Positions 62,796 to 64,000 of a stretch of DNA of 64,000 nt are shown in pieces. The stretch comes from Urechis unicinctus (lineage: Eukaryota; Annelida; Polychaeta; Xenopneusta; Urechidae). Location of the stretch: the NCBI GenBank assembly GCA_034190875.2, contig CM067351.1:3917481-3981480 (forward strand). Reading direction: 5' to 3'. How positions within the stretch are numbered: the first letter of the stretch is position 1; each line of letters starts with the position of its first letter. The translations under genes were made by a program, and so were the position numbers. The notes below the pieces were generated by a model. The model was given only the letters and a program-made list of their open reading frames with translations. It was not told where the DNA came from and made no database searches.

Positions 62796-64000
62796 GCAAA
62801 TGCTAACATATGCATCACTGGTCCTAATGCTGTACCATGCAGGGCATCCGTATTCAGATTGACTAGGGCTTGGTAGGGCTCAATCATGGTTTATTCCACG
62901 ATTAGTGATGAAGCATTCTCACTGCGTTATTCGTACAGCACAACAAGGTAAGCATCAGATGCAGCAATGTTGAAAGTCGTAGATTTTCGACTATGACATT
63001 TGTTTTCGGGCTAAATCGGTCAGATAATCATTTATTCAATGGCATCGGAGTGGGCTACCTCATTGCCGTAAAGGCAGGACGTTGCGACTGCAATAATATC
63101 TAATGATCGGTCTCTGATATCATGATAACTGATCAACATATTGAATAGTAAACTCATCCTGCAGATCGATGCTATCATAAACACGGCTATATGCTCACGA
63201 ATCGTACCGGAACATTTTAATAACTGATTTACTCGACCAATAATAATCTCATTATTTACGTTTAGTATCTCAGGGCTCTCAAATATTGCTCACACAAACA
63301 ACATAGCGAAAGGAACTGATCTACAAGCAGTTAGTTAGTTAATGCAGTTCTTTCCACAACGACCCTAGGGTGTCAGTTTGTTACTAAATCAGTTATAAAC
63401 CTACAAGTTGTATCGAGTGCGGTAATCTTTCAATGGCAATATAGGAGTACGTTTGAGTCAACAGTAAATTTTAATGTGCATTCGTCCAGCTAGTGATGAA
63501 CACATATTTAGACCTAATTAGAAGTTTTTGGCATTGATGTGTAATATGTAACATACAGCTGAAATGACGGTCGGGTTTTAAAGATGCGATCGACGCATTA
63601 TAGCAAGTTAAAAGTTCCAATTGTTTTGCCATTGATTTATTGTTGACATAGAGTTCTTCAGTAAAACAAAGGGACCCGGTTTATGAATCCAAAGGGTTCT
63701 GTGTGACGCCTCATGAGAGCATGTTTATCTTGATATGCTTTATCAATGGCAGTATGCAATGCCCATGCATCAATCATTAATATATTTGATTATCTGAACA
63801 AATATCATATAATACTTATCGCTCATTGTAAGCCGCATGACGTGTGGTTTCCGATAGCAGTTGTACATCGGTATGTATAAATAGTACATTTTTGTTTTTG
63901 AATTTGGTCTAAAATAGTCTTCAAAGGTCACGGTGCCGGGTCGATGACCGCCATACGACACGGCATGTGCACTCCGATGATATGAAGCCGTTAATATGTA
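62796..64000. other. Single-copy stretch, no gene seen
   Basis: Similarity to unit 1 fades after CAAACTGGCAAATG at about 62790. Nothing recognisable follows to the window edge. Confidence 0.5.

Overview
This window looks like intergenic, repeat-rich DNA from an animal, probably an invertebrate. It is AT-rich. I recognise no intact host gene, rRNA or convincing tRNA. The recognisable content is simple-sequence arrays of (TA)n, (TATG)n and (CT)n/(CA)n, decayed DNA transposons and non-LTR (LINE) fragments. The coding scraps have GT-AG intron borders and AATAAA signals, and there are two 100-N scaffold gaps. I cannot name the species.

The main finding is the architecture. Most of the window is one ancestral unit of at least 23.6 kb, present several times in different states. 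Unit 1 (1-23640) is the fullest copy and runs A (1-8.9 kb), B (8.9-17.5 kb), C (17.6-23.6 kb). An inverted partial copy follows at 24860-35227 and mirrors 6760-19600, giving a large inverted repeat around a 5.3 kb spacer. Unit 2 (35328-47694) has A and C in direct orientation, with B replaced by a duplicated LINE/microsatellite block. Unit 3 (53268-62795) keeps A, a heavily deleted B and part of C. Two smaller blocks, 40298-41290 and 47874-48900, are copies of each other. Single-copy stretches are 23641-24860, 41773-43145, 49001-53265 and 62796-64000. I aligned the copies by eye and computed no percent identity.

Within the units there are four kinds of mobile element. (1) A Harbinger (PIF) DNA transposon lies in A of unit 1. 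It has a Myb/MADF-like ORF on + and a transposase ORF on -, both broken; unit 3 keeps only an internally deleted copy. (2) A TTAA-flanked DNA transposon lies in B. It is about 3.6 kb in unit 1 (12070-15700) with two convergent intron-containing gene remnants, about 1.7 kb in the inverted copy (28687-30358), and absent from unit 3, where the empty site survives at 61354-61357. (3) An old LINE reverse-transcriptase remnant is shared by the A blocks. (4) Two younger LINE 3' ends are inserted in or beside unit 2 (45861-46419 and 47695-48110).

Together the shared and private insertions and deletions give a relative history of the units. The LINE remnant came first. The TTAA transposon then entered a lineage that does not include unit 3, before the inversion. 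The 2.1 kb internal deletion followed in the inverted copy, and the LINE tail went into unit 2. The window records the decay and recombination of duplicated repeats. I found no working multi-gene system.
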